Assembly (NCBI GenBank): GCA_037957365.1
Contig: JARHVA010000459.1
Span: 1,107,001 to 1,171,000 of the forward strand
Origin: Torreya grandis
Lineage: Eukaryota; Streptophyta; Pinopsida; Cupressales; Taxaceae
Direction of reading: 5' to 3'
Length of the DNA: 64,000 nt
Shown: positions 34,356 to 48,258 of the stretch, piece by piece
How the letters are laid out: every line of letters starts with the position of its first letter
How positions within the stretch are numbered: the first letter of the stretch is position 1
The notes under the pieces: model-generated
Told to the model about the DNA's origin: nothing
What the model saw: the letters and a program-made list of their open reading frames with translations, nothing else
Database searches by the model: none
Program-made: the position numbers and the translations under genes

Positions 34356-36720
34356 ATGTCCACCTTCTCACACTTAGGCAAAATTTTGGTATGTGGGCCA
34401 AAAATGGCTAATAGGAACAATAGGTGTAGGAATGGTCATAAGGTGATCATGAAGGTATTTTTGGAAGATGTGTCAACAATCAGCATGATGGGTACCACAC
34501 TAGTACCAAAGATAATATTCCTCTCCATATTTTGTAATATACTCAAGTAACAACTTGGGAGGAGGTATAGTCTTGTCTTTAGGCTAAGGAAGGGTACGAT
34601 GTAATTTGTCAATATATTGTCTAAGCTTTTGATAATGGGTGGATGAATGATTATCTATGGCATATAAGTAATATATGCACTTGTTAGTAGATATTATGGG
34701 TCTAATAATGGAAGGATTAGAAGCAAATGTTGGGGAAGGATGGTATTATAGGCACTCTTTGTTCTAATGGTTGGTAAGAATATCATGATAAGGTTGATCA
34801 TCCCATTGGGTGGTTAGGGGATCAATTTGTGAAAAAGGAAGAAGGCCATCACTAAGGGAAGGCAAGGATGGAAGAGATATTGGGATAAACTTGTCTAAAG
34901 GAGAAGCATAATTAGATACAAGATAGGGTTTAACTAAAAGTAGAGTAAGAGTAAGAACTGGACTAGGTTTAGCTGAGGGAGAAGTAGAACACATAAAGGG
35001 ATTAAGGATGGTAGTAAACATCTCTATGTGAAGTAGGCTATAGGGATCCTAGTATCTATAAAAATGATAAATAATAGTCATAGCATGATCCATGAGCATG
35101 ATTATAAGAAGTTATACCAAAACTAGAGGTGTACCATGCAAGTGCTCCATCTCCAACTTGTAAAAAAGAGGATAATACTAGAATTAGGAACTATACAAGA
35201 AGGAATATGATAAGACAAATCAAAATACTAAAATAAATAATAACGATACCAAATAATCTTGGTATATCTATCCTAGACAAGTCCTCATAAAAATGGATCA
35301 TCTGAGGTATAACCATCATTAAAATTAGGTGTATAAAGGTCAATGATGTAGGTAGGTATGATCTTTTCATCGGAAGAGGTGTGATGAATAGAATGCTAAG
35401 TTTTAGTTAAGACCATGGGGATATCATTGATAGGTGGATACGGGTAATGAAACTTCAAGGATGGAAAATGTTGAGTGATGAGATGAGGGGATAAATCTAA
35501 ATTTTTAATCTTGACTTGGATTTCATCCAGCTCATTATCATCAAAATCTAAGAGGTTTGATGGTATGTTATCGATGATTTTAGGTGACCATGATAACCTC
35601 AGTTAGAATTAATAAGAAAATTGAGACATTGAGATTCCTAGAATTGGACACTCAACAAGGGTTCAAGGGATTGAATTTTTAATAAACCACATTCTTAGAA
35701 TTATTTTAAATTATAAGGGTGTCTCATTGAATCTTATAGATAGAACCATTGTGGGAAAAATTGACACATTGATAGGTAGAAGAGGTGACAAAACTCATGA
35801 AATGAGACTAAGGCCTACCAAAAAAGATGTTATAGGAAAGGGGAAAGTTAAATATCATAACCTTCACTTAGACAGTGATAGGAGGGATGGTAATAGGAAG
35901 CTAAATCTAACTTAAAGGAGGCATTTGCCTTATATCATAACCTTGGCATCAATTGGGTGTGGACTTAAGATTACACTCAGAATATCCAAGAGTTTTAATG
36001 AAATTAAGAGAGGTGACACAAGTACCTTAACCCTCATAAATAAAATCACACTTGATTTAGATATCACCAATTTTAATAATTATAAATAATGGAGGATCAT
36101 TCATACAAAGTATAATCTCATCTAGGATAATCGAAGCAGTAGGAAATTTTAGGGAGAGAGAAGTGTCCATTATTTCATCAATATGTATAAACATCTATTT
36201 GCATTATTATAAGATATTATCTTATGACCCAAATAGGGTAGTTTCACATCCTTATAGGGGAGGATAAGGGATGTTAATTTCAAATAATAATTGAATCATA
36301 CATTTTCAATGACACTAAGAAGTTTGCATGAGTTCAAGAAAGGGTATTTGAGATGGGAAATTAGTAAGTTGCACGATGGGATCCCATTCATCATAACCAA
36401 TGGGGGGACTACTAGATAGATGCACACATTGTTGGAGGATTTCCTAGGAAGGAGGATTAGATTTGCATTCAAAATTATGTTGGTAAGACATGGTTAGTTT
36501 AGTTTGAGGAAAAATTAGTTGATTATCTTTAGATAATGGGATAGTTGATTTAGATATTTCTTGTGATTGATTGGATTAAATGTTATTGTAAGGTTAAAGA
36601 GTGTTGTTGATAGGTGTATATGTTTTGGTAAATGTATAAATATTATGAAATGTATTATCTAATTGAGGTGTTTTGAGTGGTTCTTGGAAAGAGATAAGGG
36701 CTTCTTGCCCCAAATCTATT
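34356..36720 (-). pseudogene. Post-gag coding remnants of element 5
   Basis: Minus-strand stretches read as protein in several frames: DFDDNELDEIQVKIKNLDLS followed by KFHYPYPPINDIPMV (about 35,560-35,420), DEKIIPTYIIDLYTPNFNDG (about 35,380), a Ser/Pro/Leu segment open at 35,021-34,764, and IDKLHRTLP with YGEEYYLWY nearer 34,600-34,500. Composition and order resemble the linker between gag/protease and RT of plant gypsy polyproteins. I could not find a convincing DSGA motif, nor any RT motif such as YLDD, so pol is either eroded or was never present. Confidence 0.45.
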
Positions 36721-36740
36721 AGTTGATATGGGGAAGATTC

Positions 36741-38180
36741 TTAGATAACATAAAATGTTTGGGAGGTTTGGTGAGTGTGGGTAGGATTAGAATTAATGAA
36801 ATAAAATACCCTTATAATATTAGTCATATTTACCACATTCTCTTTATGATTTTTGTCTATAATACTTTCAATGTTAATGGTGGAAGGAGTAGGCTTTCCA
36901 TTGCTTGTTTGGTGATTAGGAAGAAAATCTTTATATATGGCAAGATGAGCATTATCCAGGTTCAAAGACTGATTTTTGTTTTGTGTTTTTTTAGATTTAA
37001 AGTCTATATCATAGGCTTATTAGTGCTTATGAATGATTTAATCATGATAAAATTTTGGCCCAAGAAAGAAATCCATATCTAAATTATGTAACTACCAATA
37101 AGTCTCAGGAGAGTAGCCCCAAGTTGCATAGAACCAACAAAATTTGTTTGGATCATACCATGATTTCATAGGATGAGTGGGGTCAAGCTCTCATGGTAGA
37201 GGCTTTGGTAGATGCTTTTATATCTTGGATAATTATAATGGCTTATGAAAATTATTGTTGTTTATTTGAGAAAATTTAGGATTATGGGTATTGTTTAGAG
37301 GGGGAACATTCTCTATAACATTTTTGGGAGTGATGTCTTAAATATTGTGAATAGTGTCATAAGAATTCATGACACCATCACCATCATTGTTAGCATGAAG
37401 ATTTTTATTTTTAATGAATGTGTGATTTACATGGGAGGTTTGGATGTTTCTAACTAGCATATGATAAAATATTGGCATTTATCATAGTCAAGGGATTATT
37501 CTAAAGTTCTTGGAGAGAGAGTCCTAACCCTATATTACAATTTGGGATAAATAGCATTAGTGAATATATAAAAATATTATCATATACCATGTTATGCTCA
37601 CACTTATTAGACAAGGTCTTCCACCATTTGATGAAATTTTGTGTTGTTTCCATTTAAAGTTACTTACAATTGATAAAGTGAGCCAAGTTATTCTAAGGGA
37701 GGTCGCTAATTTGAAAATCTTGTACTAGGGATTTAAATAGATCTTCCAAGATGGTGATAAAATGGGATTTGAGTTGATTATACTAATGTAAAGCATCTTT
37801 GTAGAGTGTTTTATCTAATATCTTAGTAGCATTAAATTTTTTTTTAATTTGATCCAATCTTTGTAGAGATTACCAAATGTTTTGAAATTTAAGGTAGGAT
37901 TATTTGACCTATTATAAATAATGGTAGGTGTTATACCTCCTATGTCAATATTCAAAATTTAAGGTATAAGAGGTTTATTTTGAAAATGTTTAAACATTTT
38001 GTTAATAAGAGGTGGTTTAGGAATGATCTTACCATATGAATCCCTAATGGGGGGCAAGGGAGAATTTTTATTTTACACTCCCAATGAAACTTGTTGAGGC
38101 TAATTTCAAAGGTGAATAAGATGATTATACATTTTCATCATTTGATTTGCATTATTATTTTGAAAAGTGCTCATTTGATT
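36741..38180 (-). pseudogene. gag of element 5
   Basis: Reading leftwards, the capsid-like core lies at about 37,900-37,560 with DWIKLKKNLML and TTQNFIKWWKTLSNKCEH, then NPLTMINANILSYAS. A zinc-knuckle-like stretch FCWFYATWGYSPETYW lies at about 37,155-37,105, with two of the metal ligands replaced. An open tail of 74 codons (36,965-36,741) begins MNLDNAHLAIYKDFLPNH. The protein would package element RNA. It is broken by stops and frameshifts. Its N-terminal side is cut at 38,881 by element 6. Confidence 0.65.
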
Positions 38181-38876
38181 AAGATTTTGTAATAATAATT
38201 GATGGGGTTGAGTGATATTTTGAATAGTCTACGTAACATGCAAAACATTATCATTAGTATTAGTGCCTTGGGTTACACTATGATTAGTGGCATGTGTGGC
38301 ACTAGTGGCCTAAGAAGCATTGGTAGAAAAGGAGGTACTAGTAGCATGATTATCATGTGTAGTAAAAGATGCACTAGTATAAGTATTGGCATTAAAATAA
38401 AACAAATAACTAGTGGCATGATTAGTATTGATATAAAATGATGCATTATTGGAATGATTGAGGAGGGGCCTTGGAAAAGGCTCGTTACATGTTGAGCCTG
38501 CTTATTAGTAGAGATACTTGGCATGGAGGTTGAAAGAATAAAAGAAGAATAGGTCATAGTGTGAGAAGGATTCAAGAGATATAAGGGATGGGTTTAGAAT
38601 AAATAAGTTATCACACCCAAATGCATGATAAATGTACAGGAGAGTGAATGGGATTCTTCTACTTGACCACTTATTATGAGATTGTAAATAGTTATAGGGT
38701 CTTTTCACCTATGTTAAGGAAACTCATTAATGAAGAAAATCATTTTAGGAATGTACTTTAATTCTGGATGATCTTGTAAGTATAAAATAGGGTTATAAAC
38801 TAATGATGAATGAGGAAGATTCCCATAGTTAATAATGCAAGTGGAAACATGCACATTTCTTTCATTTAAAGTGGAA
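38181..38876 (-). pseudogene. gag N-terminal remnant of element 5
   Basis: The minus strand upstream of the gag core has a Met/Ile/Leu-rich reading at 38,575-38,273 that reflects a reiterated AGTGGCATGATTAGTATT-like DNA pattern. I treat it as the eroded start of gag. It ends at the element 6 insertion point. Confidence 0.35.
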
Positions 38877-38881
38877 AACAC

Positions 38882-39720
38882 TATATGCACCTAAATTTAC
38901 TCACCTACATTATTATCACTAATATTACTATTAGGCAAAACTAATTTTGTTGATCTCATTTAATCCCATTAATTTATCCCATTCCTAGTCATTTATCTAA
39001 TATCCCCTTATTTCATCATCTACTAACCTTATTCTATGTGACTTCATCATTAATTTATATTAATCCCTATTATCCTACCTAATCCAATTTTATCTATTTC
39101 TTGAGAATTTTAAATTCCCATGACCCACCTAACCACCTACTAGCCTATGTCTAGGCTAACCTACACCCTTAGTTCTTAATCCTTACCAAATCCATATCTA
39201 ATCCATATAATCATCATTAATCCTTAAGAAAGATTATAGAAACCTCCAAATATATAACCTTCTCTATTCTCACCCCTCCTCTCTAGAAGACTCTAAATAT
39301 ATAAGATTCAAAGGAATTTTAAATTCCTTTTAATTATCCACCCTTGATCTCCCCCATCTAACTTTTAATCTCCATCATTGATCTCTCCCTCCATTTTCTA
39401 TTAAATCAAACTCATCCCTCCATAGGAGATAACTAGAATCCTTATGCTATCTTCATGCCAAATCAATCCATCATCAAACATCCTTGATCAAGAAACATCA
39501 TGTCAAAATTATAAGTCTAAGGTAATCAATCCAATCTTCTTTTGTTTTAATCAATTTAATCATGTTTTGGAGTATTTATCTTTAAGATCATAATGTTGTT
39601 TTGAATAGTTTATTCACCTATTTGCATTAGTTCTTAATGGATCTATACTTTACCTACTAGTTTTATTTTTGGATTTCAATTAGGTAGTTTAATTCATATT
39701 TACTCAAAATCCTACTTAGA
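38882..39720 (+). repeat. 5' LTR of element 6
   Basis: About 840 bp, collinear with 48,684-49,523. Shared blocks include CACCTACATTAT, CCTAGTCATTTATCTAATAT and GAATTTTAAATTCCCATGAC. No convincing PBS follows the LTR end. Confidence 0.78.
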
Positions 39721-40940
39721 CACATTTTTCCTAGTCGTAAGATCAATTAGACAAGAAAAACCCTAGATTTTGGATGTTTTTACACTTATAAGTAGAAATC
39801 ATGAAATTACACTGATATTTACAACCTTGTAGTCATGGTTTTATCTTTGCAAGTTTCATTTTTGTGCTAACCTCCAAATTTAACCATAACCATCTCCTTT
39901 AACTATGTAGATTTTCATCTTTTTTACAATATTGCTAGTCATGAATTATGACTTTGTTAGGAGAGTCAAATTTTTGTCTATGTAGTCACAATTTTCATAA
40001 TGGTCTATTTTTCAAGTCATTCAAAATAAAACAAATTTTTAAATCATGATTTTGTATAGGAAGTCACAACTTTATCCTATTGAGACATGATATTGTGGTT
40101 CTAGGTAAAATCACTAACCATTAATCATTATTCTTTGACCTGTATATTTTGATCTGACTATTTCTATTTTGTATGGGGAATTATTCATGTAAAACCTAAT
40201 ATATCCCCCCTTTTTTCTTACAATTCACTTGTGTTTAATTTTTTTTTTGCTAACTACCTATTATAATCATAATTTAACTATGCATGGTTTATCTATGTGA
40301 TTGATAGGTGTAGCAGAAGAAGGAAGGAAAAGCACAGAGGTCTATCGAAACACAAGATAAATACATCCCTTTAAACTTATATTCCTAATAGAGATTTTGT
40401 CAATTTTAACTCTTATTCTAGCTACCGGTTGTTACTCTTTCAAAATATCTATGTTTATATGGATAATTAGAACTTTGGGACATTTTGTTAAACGTCTAAG
40501 TATCCATCTATTAATACATTATAATAATTTTTAAATAGACATTTTGGGGCAATCTAAAAAATTTATCAGAGTCTACTTAGTCATATGTTTTGATCAAAAA
40601 ATCAAAATCTAGAGGTTTTGTAGTTTATAACCAAACCATAACTCTTATTTTATAGAAAATAACAATTTTGTCATTTATTTTAGCATTTTTGTCTAACTAT
40701 CATAGTTTTATATGGTAATTATCATGGTTAGCTAGCCATTACAAAATTTCAACTTGAAATCTATGATTTTGTCCCCCTAGTTGTGAATTTACATTTTTTG
40801 GTTGTGATTTTTCAATCTCTAGTTGTGATTTTGTATTAAATTTTGCATTTGATTTTATCCCTTTTAAGTGCATTTTTAGAGTCATTTTTGTGATTTTTGG
40901 GTCATTATGGGCCTCCCACAAGGCCCAAATTTATTTTGGC
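39721..40940. other. No gene; leader of element 6
   Basis: AT-rich DNA with recurring GTTGTGATTTT and GTCACAATTTT phrases but no coding frame. Confidence 0.4.
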
Positions 40941-40944
40941 ATTA

Positions 40945-41058
40945 GGGGTTCCACCCCTCAACCCCACCTTGTATCATGATAGGGATAATATCTAGATCAC
41001 TTCCCCTAGACCCTGTATGGGGAGCTATTGATTGATCGTACTGGGGGCTACTACCCCC
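40945..41058. repeat. Cluster of GGGG/CCCC inverted repeats
   Basis: Three short inverted repeats lie in an otherwise AT-rich region: GGGGTTCCACCCC (40,945), CCCCTAGACCCTGTATGGGG (41,003) and GGGGGCTACTACCCCC (41,043). They could fold into small hairpins. Similar G/C-rich patches recur in plant retroelement LTRs and leaders. Confidence 0.6.
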
Positions 41059-41379
41059 AAACCCCTGCATCGTGTCCCATGCACTCAAAGCACTTATAGA
41101 GCCAAATCATGATTTTTTATGATGGTTTTTTTAAGGCCTATTAGAATAACATTTTATTTCTTGCAGGGGTAAATTTTTATTTGCTAACATCTTATTTCTA
41201 TAGGTCATATTTGGTCTAACTTTTTGTCTTATAGGTTACCCCTCAAGATTGATTATCAAACTACTAATCATTGTCTTGCAGGTTGCCTCTTTAAAATTTC
41301 TAATCAAACTAATAAGCATGTGATTATAGGTAGCTATTCAAAGACTCTATTTGGCACTTTGAAAATCATTTTGGAATTT

Positions 41380-43300
41380 TTTTTAATCATCTTGTCTTGT
41401 ATATATCAATTTTTATCACTTTATCCTGTATATATCATTTTCATCTTTGTCTTGTATATTATTGTTTATCTTTTTCATCTTGGAAATATATCACACTTAA
41501 TCATAATTAGTTTATTAATATTTTGGTATGCATGTCTATATCTTAAGGGCTACATTTGGTGTATGCTCTCCCCATTGCATCCTTGTGGTGATTCTTAGGG
41601 GATCAAAAAATACCTATAAAACTTCCATTCTTTTTTATTTTATAGGGGCTAGTGATCATGGATTTCACCACCACACACTAGATCAAAATTCATTTTCCAA
41701 TAGAGTCTAAAAATTAGAAGAGCTATAATTTAACACCAAAGTGGAATTCCCCATAAAGGGTTACGTGGAGTGAGGGTAATTTAAGCTCAAAGATAAAAAG
41801 TGGTTAGATATCATCATGTACAAACTTGGGCCCCACTGTAGCTTTACATATATAGGGGATGCACCTAAAAACCTTTGTTTACCTAGATTAGGAACCTTTG
41901 GTTGTAATAGGTGTACCTCTGTAGGAGTTAGTATCATCTTTAAAGTATCCATCATATACAAGTGAGGTTGAGAGGGTTTAGTAGATTATGTAATGGGTTA
42001 TTGACATACAACCTCACCCATGAAGCCATTAGATGGTGTGGGCATCAACTTACACACCCTTATCAATTGATTAATTTAGGATTCATGATTATGTGTGTTG
42101 TTTTAATGTTGTGTTAGAATTGTATTATTTTTGAGCTAAGTTAGCCTTCATCCAAACCTATACATGCCTATCTAGGTCTTTTACACATACCATCTTGTAT
42201 ATCCTTTCCTCATAATTTTATCATCTTGTGCATCCTATCATCCCCTTGTATATATCATCTTGTATATCTTAGTCATCATCTCATTATCAATTTTATCTCT
42301 TACACATCTCATATTATCTCCCATCACAACCTTGTCTCAATTTCCTCCTATTCCAACCATATCCACCCCCCATTGGTCATCACCCCATCATTCATTTGTC
42401 ATAAAAAATTATCTTGTATATCCTTATCTTTCCCTCTTGTACTTATTTTTGTATATCCTTTTATCACCTAATATCACTAGAACCACTCATCATTAGTCAC
42501 ACCCCCATCACCAATATCTCATCTTGTACATATTCTCCTTTTGTCTTACTCTTATCTTGGTCTAACCATATCCACCCATCCTTGATCATCCCCCAACACC
42601 TACATATTCTAATTATGTATTGCACATAATTATCATCATCCCATTGTACATATTATCCTATCCCATCCCCCATCTTATATTCATACCATCCTAGGCACAT
42701 CTTATCACCACCTCATCTTACCCTCCTCCTAGTCCAACCATTATACACTCATTATTGACCACATCCCCATCACCTATATATTGTTGTGTACATAATTTTC
42801 TCTCTTGTACATCCTTCTAATAACATCCTATACTCATCTCACTCATCATTAATCATACCCCCTCACACATCCCAATCACATTTGGTCTTATCATTCACAT
42901 ATTATCTTATCCCACATCTTGTCCTAATCAACCTTTTGTCTTAACCTTGCCTTGGCCTAGTCACCTCATCATCCATCTAGTCTAACCCCATCTTATCTTA
43001 TCCTAGTTGGCTCTTTAGGTCATGCTTAGGTCTTAATCCACCCCCATCTGTATCCATAATCACATTCATCATTACCTATCTATAATATCCCTTATCCCAT
43101 CCTATCCTAAGCAAATTAGTCTAAGGTTTGATCTAATTCATAATAATCTCTATCATCCTACCATCCTAATCAACTATCACTCATCATATGGTTAGATCTC
43201 ATCATATTATCATCTTGTCACTTTGTCAGTATCATTCTAGCAAACCCATCATCATTAGTTTAGTCTCATAATATTTTCCTACTCCTAACTATCACCCTTC
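41380..43300 (+). repeat. Low-complexity CATCTTGTATAT-rich region
   Basis: Pyrimidine-rich plus strand with many variants of CATCTTGTAYATCC, CATCACC and CATCCACCC, densest at 42,180-42,900. The Ser/His/Ile-rich ORFs here (42,226-42,629) come from this composition. It may be an eroded Pro/Ser-rich gag segment or an old satellite. Confidence 0.5.
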
Positions 43301-43479
43301 CAATCATCATCTTTCTATTTTTGAAACCCAGGCACCCATCAAACCCCCAATCCCTTTTGCTATCTTGACACCTAGTCATTATGGATAGGTCATTAACACC
43401 TATTGTACTATCAATCTAAAATTTGATCCTAGTATTTAATCCATTCTTCCATCATCACCTATTCATACTATCTTTATCC

Positions 43480-44870
43480 TTTCAACTTATATTGTTTAAG
43501 AACCTCACCCAATCCTTATATTACCTCCATCATTTGTCACTCCTCAACCATCACCATGGAGCTAAACCCCATTTTCATACACCAATACATAGTTACCCAT
43601 AAGGATGATATCCTCTTAAATTTTATTATGATGGGTGTTCTAATCCCTAAAGGTGTTGATCCCTTTCAACTCATTGTACCTCCCATCTAAGCCCCTTCAT
43701 GTGAGTCTTGTATACATCCTACATCCCCTATTCATAACCCATTATCATCCACCCCTTCCTCTACTAGCAAAGGGACTCTAATCTTGGCTACATATCCATC
43801 TACCCAATCACATCAAACACCATCTAATCTAAAGTCTAACACTTCCACATCAATGTCATAAATTGAAATGGGTCCTTATACTCCCCTTCTTATATCCTTG
43901 AAATCCCTTTTCCAACAACTAGTCATCACCAACATGATGGTCTACCCACCCATATGACATATTGATCCCACCAAACCTAAGCCCTCATGGTATAAAGCAA
44001 ATTGATACTATGAATATCATATAAATTGGGGTAATTCCATTAAATGATGTTAAAATTCCATGATTATGTCCATTATATCATTGACCATTGTGACATAGTA
44101 ATTGAGGATGAACCAAATGATTCCATCTCCCTAGGTGAATAAGAAGAGGAATGCCAAGATTTCATTCCCAATCATGGTAAAGCCCTTCTATTTCCAAGCC
44201 AAGGTTAAGACACCACATCCACCTTTCATGATCCCCCCATATTCAATAAATCCTCCATTAAAGATATATCTATCCCCCATGAACCTAATCCTTATGAACC
44301 CTTCCATGGCCCTCTATTTTCTCAGTCCATAATTCATCCATCCTCTCCCTCTCACCTTCCATATCAAACACCCCTTGTTGAGAGGTCAATTACAGACAAT
44401 GAGTCTTCTACTAGAATAATTTCATCTTTCACATCAAATATATAATCAGATATAACACAAGTCATATCTTCATCTGGATCATATTCAACACCAATATCAA
44501 ATTCCTCATTAGAAACATCATCCCTCATCATTATTGATACTAATAATTCCTATGTTTTTATTATACCTCTAATACATACACCTCCATTACATCACCATGC
44601 ATACCTTTGTATCCTAATCAAGATGATGAAGTCATAATAGAGTTCTTGCAAGTTTTATCTATTGAAGATTGTCAGAGTGAATCTAATCCTATTTTGGATG
44701 TGATTACCATATCTAGTATTAGTGATCCTTTTATTTATCTCAAGGAGATTTTATATGATGTCAAAATTAGGTCTCCTAGGAACCCATACAAATACCATGC
44801 TACCCATCACCACTCATTAAAATCATCACACCATCTCCACCACTTTTATCCAACATAGACACATTTCTTT
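43480..44870 (+). pseudogene. gag of element 6
   Basis: From about 43,870 the plus strand reads MGPYTPLLISLKSLFQQLV, then PTKPKPSWYKAN followed by a degenerate zinc knuckle (YYEYH-NWGNSIK-C) at about 43,970-44,060. This is the order of the C-terminal Gag of Tat-like gypsy elements. QDFIPNHGKALLFPSQG and a Ser/Pro/Ile-rich stretch follow. An 83-codon open segment at 44,607-44,858 reads NQDDEVIIEFLQVLSIEDCQ. The capsid core upstream is not readable. Multiple TAA/TAG codons break it. Confidence 0.6.
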
Positions 44871-47800
44871 GCATTGATAATAATTTAATCATCTCCCTCC
44901 ATAAAAACAAATATGAGTATACATTATTGGACCTTTCTTTGAGATAAATAATGTGTACCATAAATACAAATTTCAAAGACCATATTTCAAAATTTATTCA
45001 TAATAAAATAACCTTTGATCTCATAATTCAAAGTCAAATAAAGTCAAATTATAAGCCTAATCAAAAATCATATTCTCATAGTGAAGCCCAAAATTAGGCA
45101 CTAGAGGAATTTCAAAGTTAAAATCATAATCATCTATCAAGTCAAAAATCAATATCCCCTAGTGAAGCCTAAAGTTAGGCACTAAATGGTAGTCAAAGAT
45201 AAATCAAGTCTAAAAATAAAAATAATGATAAAATCAAGGCTGATCATCCATCAAATAATCAAATTAGAGATGAACCACAAAATTAAAGTTTCTTAAATAT
45301 TTTAAATCCTTTTATCAATTGGCACCAATCAAATGAATAATGTCCAACATCTCAAATGATATATGTGATTGATATTCCTAATCCCTAATCACCCATCACA
45401 CCTTCTTATCATGCACCCATAAACTAATCAAGTCATATCATCCATTCAAGTCCCATACATCCCCATAAATATCTAATCACATTAGTAACTCCCATAATCT
45501 TCTTAGGCAACACCATCTCTCTTAGGGGTAATAAAGACACCTGGTCTAGATATTTGGTAGGGTCTCCATCAAGAAATAATAAAGTTAAAAAGGACCCTAA
45601 TACCTCCAACAATAATGACATGATCCTAACATCACACATCCCTAGAATAGGTGTTGGATTAAAATCACAATAATGCATACATATTTCATCTTTACCTTGT
45701 CTAATAAATCAATATGCCCATAACTCATCAAAAAGTCAAAAAATAATCATTCATCCAATGGTGAAAACCAATCTTCTAGAACCTTGGGAATGTACCAAGA
45801 TGAAAAATGGTCTCTCACATCTTGGTAAAATAATTTATTGTCTGCATGGTACCTTAAAACTTAGGGGAAAAATCCATCCATCTCTTGTCCATGCCATCCT
45901 TTGGTCCATTGTTCTTACCCATCATCTACCATTATAACATGCATCATATCTCCCATTCCTTCCTATATTGACCTTCATAAGGAAATGGAAGGTGTCTTGG
46001 GAAATGTTTTTGAACCATCTCCAATGAACATTTAGGAAACTAGACATATGCTTCCTTCATGATGTGGTCATTGGCACTCCCTAGTCCTTTCTTCCTTGGT
46101 CCTCCTCTTTTTTGCATCACCCCCATCATTTTATCAACCCATTCATCATTCCATCCATATATTTCCTAGTTTATAGTCTTGGAATTCCCTTTGATAGTAA
46201 CCCCATTTGTATAATGTGTATACATATATCTAGAAATCACTAAAATTAAAATATTCTAAAAACCCTAAAAATATGAAAATATGAAAATTCCAAAAATAGT
46301 CCATTGTGTCTTATCTTATGCCTAATCCCTTATTCACATCCATCTCCATCCATGTCATATTTTCCCATATTTGGATACCACATTCCATTTTGGAACCAAA
46401 TTGGAGTGGTCACCCATCTCCCCATATCTTCCTCATCTTTTTGACTAAGTGTTATTAACATGTATCACCTTGTCAAAGATTTTAATTTTGCACCCATCAC
46501 TTTCCTTATTAATGCCTTTTCATACCTAGCACCCATCTAATTAATCTTTTGTTAGTATGGAAGGTAATTGATCCTATCACTTTCCTTATCAATGAATTTT
46601 CATACTTATCACCCATTCACTCACTTTTTTTCTAGTATGAAAGGTAATTTATCCCATCACCTTCCTTATCATTGCCTCTTCATACCTAACACCCATCAAA
46701 TCACTTATTTTCTAGTATGGAGGGTATTTGATCACATCATTTCCTAGTCCCCTTGCTATATTGGACTCTTATAGGGCCTTATCATTTAGTAATACTTAGT
46801 CATCTTAACCATAAATTTTCTAAATCACCTTCTTTGACCACTTTTATATTCACTTTTTGGACCAAATTAGTATTCAAAGACCTTCTCACACCCTATCACA
46901 TCAAATATTCATCACCATCAGTATCCACATCCATATCCTTACCTAAGTCCTAATCCTAATCATGATCATCCTATACAAATCCACGTCTATTCAAATCTAC
47001 CCTTAGTACATAATCATTCATGCCATCATTAAATAAGACATCATGACATTACATGTAGATACTTGTGTGTGTTGTTTGTCTATTATTTGACTTGTTTGTA
47101 TGTCTTTTATCATGTATATATCTTGTTTTTATTATATTTACATAAGGTATTTTTGTCTATTGGAAAATGAATGGGGATGATATGAGGTCACTCAAGGCTA
47201 AAATACTGCTTATAAGTGTCATCGATGATGCAAAGTTTGTTATTTTCCCATGCACTTTAGCACAACATCCTCTTGGTCACACTTATATCATGGGTCATAA
47301 TACCAAGTATCATATTTATTATATTGATTAGAATATGATGAGCCTTATGAAGTCTGTGATTAATTGATCATCTATGCCCTCATCATTTATCTAATCATCT
47401 CATCATCCTTATTTTCCATCACTAATCTAATCCTCTCGACCTATGCGACTAACATTCGATAATCCTCTCATCATTAATAATCATCATCTTATATTCCCTC
47501 ATATTCATATCCTATCCTTTGGTTAGAACTACATTGTCCTGAGGTCTTTTTAGACTATGTAGGCATCACTTGGCCACTTTTTAGTTCCCAAGGATAGTTT
47601 GGCCACTATCTCCTCTATTGATTTTTTTTAATTATTATTGTTAGGGGAATCATCATTAATCACATTAAATATCATTGATTCTATGAAATAAAATCCATTT
47701 ATTTACCTTTATTTTTGGTAACTTGATCATATCATTTCTTCTCTATCATCACCTATATTATATTGATCAATTTATCCTTGAGCTAAACCCATCATTAGTC

Positions 47801-48244
47801 TTATCAAATCAGTGTTATCCTACCTAAAATGTCTCCCTTGCATGCATCCTTACTTGGGATATATCTAAATCTTGTGTTATTTTAATCCAATCATCATCAT
47901 GTAACATTTGATTCTTATTATGATGTGTTGATAACCATGACACCCATCATCTTTACTCTCTGTGTATGTGTCTTTTCCTGGGGCATCATCAATTTGTAAC
48001 TCACTTTTCAAGTTGAATTTATCTTCTTCATCTATCTCACATCCACCATTACATCCCCTTATCTATCCATCACATCCCAACCCTTGATTATTATTTTTAA
48101 TAGACATCCATCTCAATCTTCCTTGCATGTCCCTTCGAAGGGGCATCATATCCCCTAACATCATCTACTAACATTCATCCATTACATGGATTTTATTTAA
48201 AAGACCATTACTCCTTCCACTTAATTCACTCATAATGTCATTTT
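44871..48244. other. No pol recognised; internal region of element 6
   Basis: I searched both strands for YLDD, DSGA and integrase HHCC/DDE motifs and saw none. A plus-strand stretch near 45,485-45,670 (GNTISLRGNKDTWSRYLVG) is open but unidentified. The 80-bp tandem repeat at 46,497 lies here. Confidence 0.5.
46497..46736 (+). repeat. 80-bp tandem repeat, three copies
   Basis: Units start at 46,497, 46,577 and 46,657, each exactly 80 bp. Each begins TCACYTTCCTTAT, contains TTTTCATAC followed by CACCCAT, and ends TAGTATGGAAGGTAATTGATC or a variant. A trace of a fourth unit starts at 46,737. Confidence 0.9.
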
Positions 48245-48258
48245 AAAGAGGGGGAAAA
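48245..48258 (+). other. Polypurine tract of element 6
   Basis: AAAGAGGGGGAAAA ends directly before the TG of the 3' LTR. Confidence 0.75.

Noticed and set aside
38199..38441. Plus-strand ORF rich in Ser, Ile and Met
   Set aside because: It is the antisense of the gag N-terminal remnant and arises from a short reiterated DNA pattern.
42226..42629. Ser/His/Ile-rich plus-strand ORFs
   Set aside because: They overlap in several frames and reflect the CATCTTGTATAT low-complexity DNA.
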